Source: Cupriavidus cauae (GTDB lineage Bacteria > Pseudomonadota > Gammaproteobacteria > Burkholderiales > Burkholderiaceae). From it: a stretch of 64,000 nt of DNA. Below the pieces are notes generated by a model. That model had not been told where the DNA came from. It worked only from the letters and a program-made list of their open reading frames with translations, and did not search any database. The DNA is taken from NCBI RefSeq assembly GCF_008632125.1, contig NZ_VWRN01000015.1:1-64000 (forward strand), read 5' to 3'. Shown piece by piece: positions 61,179 to 64,000 of the stretch. Numbering within the stretch: position 1 is the first letter of the stretch; every line of letters begins with the position of its first letter. Both the position numbers and the translations under genes were made by a program.

Positions 61179-62056
61179 AATATGCGAGACCCAATCCGGC
61201 CTCCATGCTGGCCGGGCTGGCGGATACGTTTGCGGAAGCCGTAGCCACGGTGGATGCCGGCGGAGCCCAGGTGGCCTACCGCAGCGGCGGCGGCCAAGGG
61301 CCTGTGGTGCTGCTGTTGCACGGCATCAGCTCGGGCGCGGCGTCATGGTTGCCATGCGCAAGCCTGCTGGCCGCGCACGCCCGCGTGATCGCCTGGGACG
61401 CGCCCGGCTATGGCGCGTCGAGTCCCCTCGCCGGGAAGGCGCCGCGCGCCGCCGACTACGCGGTCCGCTTGCAGGGCCTGGTGCGGGCGCTCGATCTGCG
61501 GCCCGCCGTGATCGTCGGTCATTCGCTCGGTGCATTGATGGCGGCGGCCTACCTCGCGCAGGCCGAGCCGGGCCGGCGCCCGGCCCGCGTGTTGCTGGCC
61601 AGTCCCGCACAAGGCTATGGCGCCACCGGCAAGGAACGGAAGGCGGCGGAGGTCGCGCGGCAACGGCTGGAGGCGCTCGCCACGCTGGGCGTGTCCGGCC
61701 TGGCAGAACGCGGGCCCGCGCGGCTGTTGAGCCCGCACGCGGCCGCCGGCGCGCGCGAATGGGTGCGCTGGAACATGAGCCGCCTGAATCCGGACGGTTA
61801 TCGCCAGGCGGTGGCGATGCTGTGCGGCGACGACATCGACGCCTACCTGGCGCGCCGGCCGGAGGGCGTGCCCGTCGAGATCGGCTGCGGCACGCTCGAC
61901 GTGGTGACGCCGCCGATCGGCGCCGAGACGCTGGCCCAGCGGTTCGGGCTGCCGTTCACGCCGATCGCCGATGCTGGCCATGCCTGCTACATCGAGCAGG
62001 CTGCGGCGGTCGCGCGATGGATTCGCGCGGCGTTGGACCAGCGTCCCGCCCGCTAG
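61172..62056 (+). CDS. alpha/beta-fold hydrolase
   Basis: 294 residues. Oxyanion motif VVLLLHGISSGAASWLPCAS, strand/loop VIAWDAPGYGASSPL, nucleophile Ser in VIVGHSLGALMAAAYLAQAE, Asp in EIGCGTLDVVTPP and His in IADAGHACYIEQAA give a complete catalytic triad. In aromatic degradation clusters such enzymes cleave ester bonds or ring-fission C-C bonds. ATG 61172 lies inside a palindromic operator and has no clear ribosome binding site; ATG 61205 (MLAGLADTFAEA) would be a plausible start just outside it. The substrate is unknown. Confidence 0.85.
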   Translation: MEQYARPNPASMLAGLADTFAEAVATVDAGGAQVAYRSGGGQGPVVLLLHGISSGAASWLPCASLLAAHARVIAWDAPGYGASSPLAGKAPRAADYAVRLQGLVRALDLRPAVIVGHSLGALMAAAYLAQAEPGRRPARVLLASPAQGYGATGKERKAAEVARQRLEALATLGVSGLAERGPARLLSPHAAAGAREWVRWNMSRLNPDGYRQAVAMLCGDDIDAYLARRPEGVPVEIGCGTLDVVTPPIGAETLAQRFGLPFTPIADAGHACYIEQAAAVARWIRAALDQRPAR

Positions 62057-62172
62057 ACGGCGTCGTTCCTGCGGAGGCGGGGACGACAACATCACCTCTT
62101 TCCTCTCCAACGCCCGGTTCCGGGGTAAACCCCAGTCCAATCCCGCAACGCCGAGGTCTATAGTTTAACCGT

Positions 62173-62207
62173 GTTCAATACATGGATCGCTGTTCCATAT
62201 ATAAAAC
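62173..62207. promoter_or_regulatory. 16-bp palindromic operator (site 3) with upstream companion, Rieske operon
   Basis: GTTCCATATATAAAAC (62192-62207) is the third copy of the motif. A second match, GTTCAATACATGGATC (62173-62188, 13 of 16 positions against GTTCCATATATGGAAC), starts 19 bp upstream, the same spacing as at site 1. The pair ends 42 bp before the first gene of the Rieske operon. Confidence 0.65.
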
Positions 62208-62249
62208 ATACAGCGAGACACCGGCCGATCGGAAAAAGGAGCAAGCGCA

Positions 62250-62555
62250 ATGGAAATCCTCGACTACAACCCGCAGCTCGCGCCCTGGGACAAGCCCACG
62301 CCGAACAACGTGGCGGGCAAGGGCTATATCGAGCGGCCGGGCAAGGTTCCCAACATCGTCTGGCAGACGCGCTCGGCGCCGCCGACCGCCTACGAGAACG
62401 CGCTCGGCGACGCGCTCGAAGCCGCCTTCGAGGCAGGCGCGACGACTCCCGAAGACGTGGTGCGCGCCTTCAACCGCGCCGGCTTCCTGACCGCGGACGG
62501 CCAGCCCTGGACCGAAGCGCGCTTCCTGGCCGAGATGCAGCGCCTCGGCGCCTGA
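62250..62555 (+). CDS. small recombinase-like HTH protein of the Rieske operon
   Basis: 101 residues. The N-terminal half is Pro/Asn-rich (MEILDYNPQLAPWDKPTPNN); the C-terminal half (about 45-100) is helical with EDVVRAFNRAGFLTADGQPW followed by TEARFLAEMQRLGA, resembling the small HTH found at the end of serine recombinases. It has no catalytic residues and no metal site. AAAAAGGAGC precedes ATG 62250. Genes of this kind precede Rieske oxygenase genes in some aromatic clusters; whether it acts as regulator, oxygenase partner or something else is unknown. Confidence 0.65.
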   Translation: MEILDYNPQLAPWDKPTPNNVAGKGYIERPGKVPNIVWQTRSAPPTAYENALGDALEAAFEAGATTPEDVVRAFNRAGFLTADGQPWTEARFLAEMQRLGA

Positions 62556-62604
62556 CCCGCACGATCCCCGACGACACCCAGCGGTCCCGCAAGAGAGAAC
62601 AACG

Positions 62605-63672
62605 ATGGAATCGAACAAGCAAGCCCGCATCGAAGAACGGCTCAATACCGGCCTGCGCAACTACTGGTATCCGGTGGCCGCGTCGTGGTCGGTCACCCAT
62701 GCGCCGATCGGTATCACCCGCCTGAGCCAGAACATCGTGCTGTGGCGCGACGGCGCCGGCCGGGTCCACGCGCTGGAGGACCGCTGCCCGCACCGCGGCG
62801 CACGCCTGTCGATGGGCTGGAACCTCGGCGATCGCGTCGCCTGCTGGTATCACGGCGTCGAGGTCGGCGGCGACGGTCAGGTCAAAAGTGTGCCGGCGGT
62901 CGAGAGCTGCCCGCTCGAAGGCAAGACCTGCGTGCGCAGCTATCCGGTCCAGGAGAAGGCCGGCGCGATCTTCCTGTGGTTCGGCGACCGCGCTCCGGTC
63001 GAGGGCGCCGACAGCGCCGACGCGCTGCGCCTGCCCGAAGAGCTGGAGAACCGGGAGCACAGCCACTTCCTGTGCGTCGCGCACTGGGACTGCAACTACC
63101 GCTACGCCATCGACAACGTCATGGACCCGATGCACGGCGCCTATCTGCATGCGGTCTCGCATTCGATGGCAAGCGGCGAGAAGCAGGCGGTAATGGCGGT
63201 GCGCGAGACCGAGCACGGCCTGATGTTCGAGAAGACCGGCCAGCGCGGCGTCAACTTCGACTGGGTCGAGTTCGGCGAGACCGGCACGATGTGGCTGCGC
63301 CTGGCGATCCCGTATCGCCCGAAGGTCGGCCCCGGCGGTCCGTTCGGCATCGTCGGCGTCGCCACGCCGGTCGACGAGGACCACTGCATGGTGTTCTTCT
63401 GGCGCACCCGCCATGTCCAGGGCTGGGAGCGCGACGTCTGGCGCTTCCTCTACCGCAACCGGCTGGAAAAGCTGCACTGGGACGTGCTGGAGCAGGACCG
63501 CGTGGTGCTCGAGTCGATGGCGCCGAACGCCCGCGATCATGAAATGCTGTACCAGCACGATGTCGGCATCACGCGCGTGCGCCGCCTGCTGCGCCGCCGC
63601 GCCGAGCAGGAGCTGGCCGATGCGCCGGTGGCGATGCTGCAGCCTGCCACGGGAGTCGCCAGCCATGCCTGA
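62605..63672 (+). CDS. Rieske non-haem iron oxygenase, catalytic subunit
   Basis: 355 residues of the single-component-type alpha subunit (VanA/phthalate-oxygenase-like). The Rieske [2Fe-2S] ligands lie in DRCPHRGARLSMGWNLGDRV and ACWYHGVEV (about residues 60-85). The mononuclear iron ligands lie in YRYAIDNVMDPMHGAYLHAV (about 167-185), with the bridging Asp. The length suggests an alpha-only enzyme that demethylates or hydroxylates an aromatic acid with a separate reductase. No reductase gene is inside the window; it may lie beyond 64000. The substrate is unknown. Confidence 0.9.
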   Translation: MESNKQARIEERLNTGLRNYWYPVAASWSVTHAPIGITRLSQNIVLWRDGAGRVHALEDRCPHRGARLSMGWNLGDRVACWYHGVEVGGDGQVKSVPAVESCPLEGKTCVRSYPVQEKAGAIFLWFGDRAPVEGADSADALRLPEELENREHSHFLCVAHWDCNYRYAIDNVMDPMHGAYLHAVSHSMASGEKQAVMAVRETEHGLMFEKTGQRGVNFDWVEFGETGTMWLRLAIPYRPKVGPGGPFGIVGVATPVDEDHCMVFFWRTRHVQGWERDVWRFLYRNRLEKLHWDVLEQDRVVLESMAPNARDHEMLYQHDVGITRVRRLLRRRAEQELADAPVAMLQPATGVASHA

Positions 63673-64000
63673 GTTTGCGCATCCCGGCGGCGCGTCGCCG
63701 ATGCTGAGCGGCCGCAAGGTGCTGGTCACCGGCGCCGCGCGCGGCCTGGGCCTGGCGTTCGCCACCGCGATCGCCGAAGCCGGCGCCTCGGTGGCGATGG
63801 CCGACATCCTGGCCGATCGCCTGCATCAGGAAGCCGACGCGCTGACGTCCCGCGGCTTGCACGCGGTGGCGCTGCCGCTCGACCTGGCCGACCCGGCCTC
63901 GGTGCAGGCCTGCGCCGCCGAGGCGGTGCGCAAGCTCGGCCGGCTCGACGGCCTGGTCAACAACGCCGCGGTGACCGACTCCGGCGGGCGCGATGCCAGC
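63665..64000 (+). CDS. short-chain dehydrogenase/reductase, N-terminal part
   Basis: 112 codons visible, running off the window end. ATG 63665 overlaps the Rieske gene stop by eight bases, so the two are coupled. The cofactor motif is KVLVTGAARGLGLAFATAIA, followed by MADILADRL and the NNAAVTDSGG segment typical of classical SDRs. In this operon it could oxidise a cis-dihydrodiol or an alcohol formed by the pathway. The active-site half is not in view. Confidence 0.9.
   Translation, partial: MPEFAHPGGASPMLSGRKVLVTGAARGLGLAFATAIAEAGASVAMADILADRLHQEADALTSRGLHAVALPLDLADPASVQACAAEAVRKLGRLDGLVNNAAVTDSGGRDAS

Overview
The window is GC-rich DNA from a beta-proteobacterium of the Burkholderiales, most likely a Cupriavidus/Ralstonia relative. 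This is inferred from strong G/C third-position codon use, a betaproteobacterial flagellin N-terminus, many TctC/Bug-type binding proteins, a Gram-negative porin, and Fur and FliA sites of the kind seen in that group. No rRNA, tRNA, CRISPR array or phage was seen.

Layout. 1-4.2 kb is motility and regulation. The end of an IS3-family element has cut a flagellin gene after about 120 codons. It is followed by a divergent Hfq-like gene, a gene-free stretch holding a convincing small RNA candidate (promoter, two hairpins, terminator at 1558-1657), a chemoreceptor, and an XRE regulator with a stop at codon 5 of its natural reading frame. 4.2-7.5 kb holds a DHA2 drug exporter and an FAD-linked oxidase. 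7.6-25.9 kb is one large catabolic locus: a divergent GabR/MocR regulator and twelve co-oriented genes. These encode an M20 amidohydrolase, a complete peptide-type ABC importer, GabT- and GabD-like enzymes, a cupin, a ThDP enzyme, an acetylpolyamine-deacetylase-like enzyme, a carbamoylase-like hydrolase, a DMT transporter, and a PuuC-like aldehyde dehydrogenase broken by a frameshift. The gene set suggests uptake and degradation of acylated or carbamoylated amines through GABA and succinate.

26-31.6 kb holds a PepSY membrane protein, an MpaB-like (DUF2236) protein and a regulator-cydA-cydB operon for a cyanide-insensitive-type quinol oxidase. 31.8-38.5 kb is an iron locus: a two-component system and a TonB receptor each behind a Fur-like box, then a PiuC hydroxylase and an FMN alpha-hydroxy-acid oxidase. 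38.5-42.2 kb is a Zrg-type zinc operon behind a palindromic metalloregulator site and a hairpin. 42.2-47.1 kb is a thiol/peroxide-defence cluster: CcdA-like protein, two-component system, a small exported protein of DPYxxGAR repeats, Ohr and a DipZ-like redoxin. 47.2-58.7 kb is mixed metabolism and transport: periplasmic asparaginase, LysR, SDRs, TctC protein, NhaA, EamA/Lrp pair, HCCA-isomerase-like protein, nitronate monooxygenase and a decayed Rpn gene.

58.7-64 kb is an aromatic-type catabolic cluster: a porin-tctC operon facing an alpha/beta hydrolase and a Rieske oxygenase operon. Three near-identical 16-bp palindromes control all three promoter regions, so this looks like one small regulon.

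A window-wide oddity is that many gaps between genes are filled by short tandem repeats, each with its own unit (6 to 14 bp, and one of about 52 bp).
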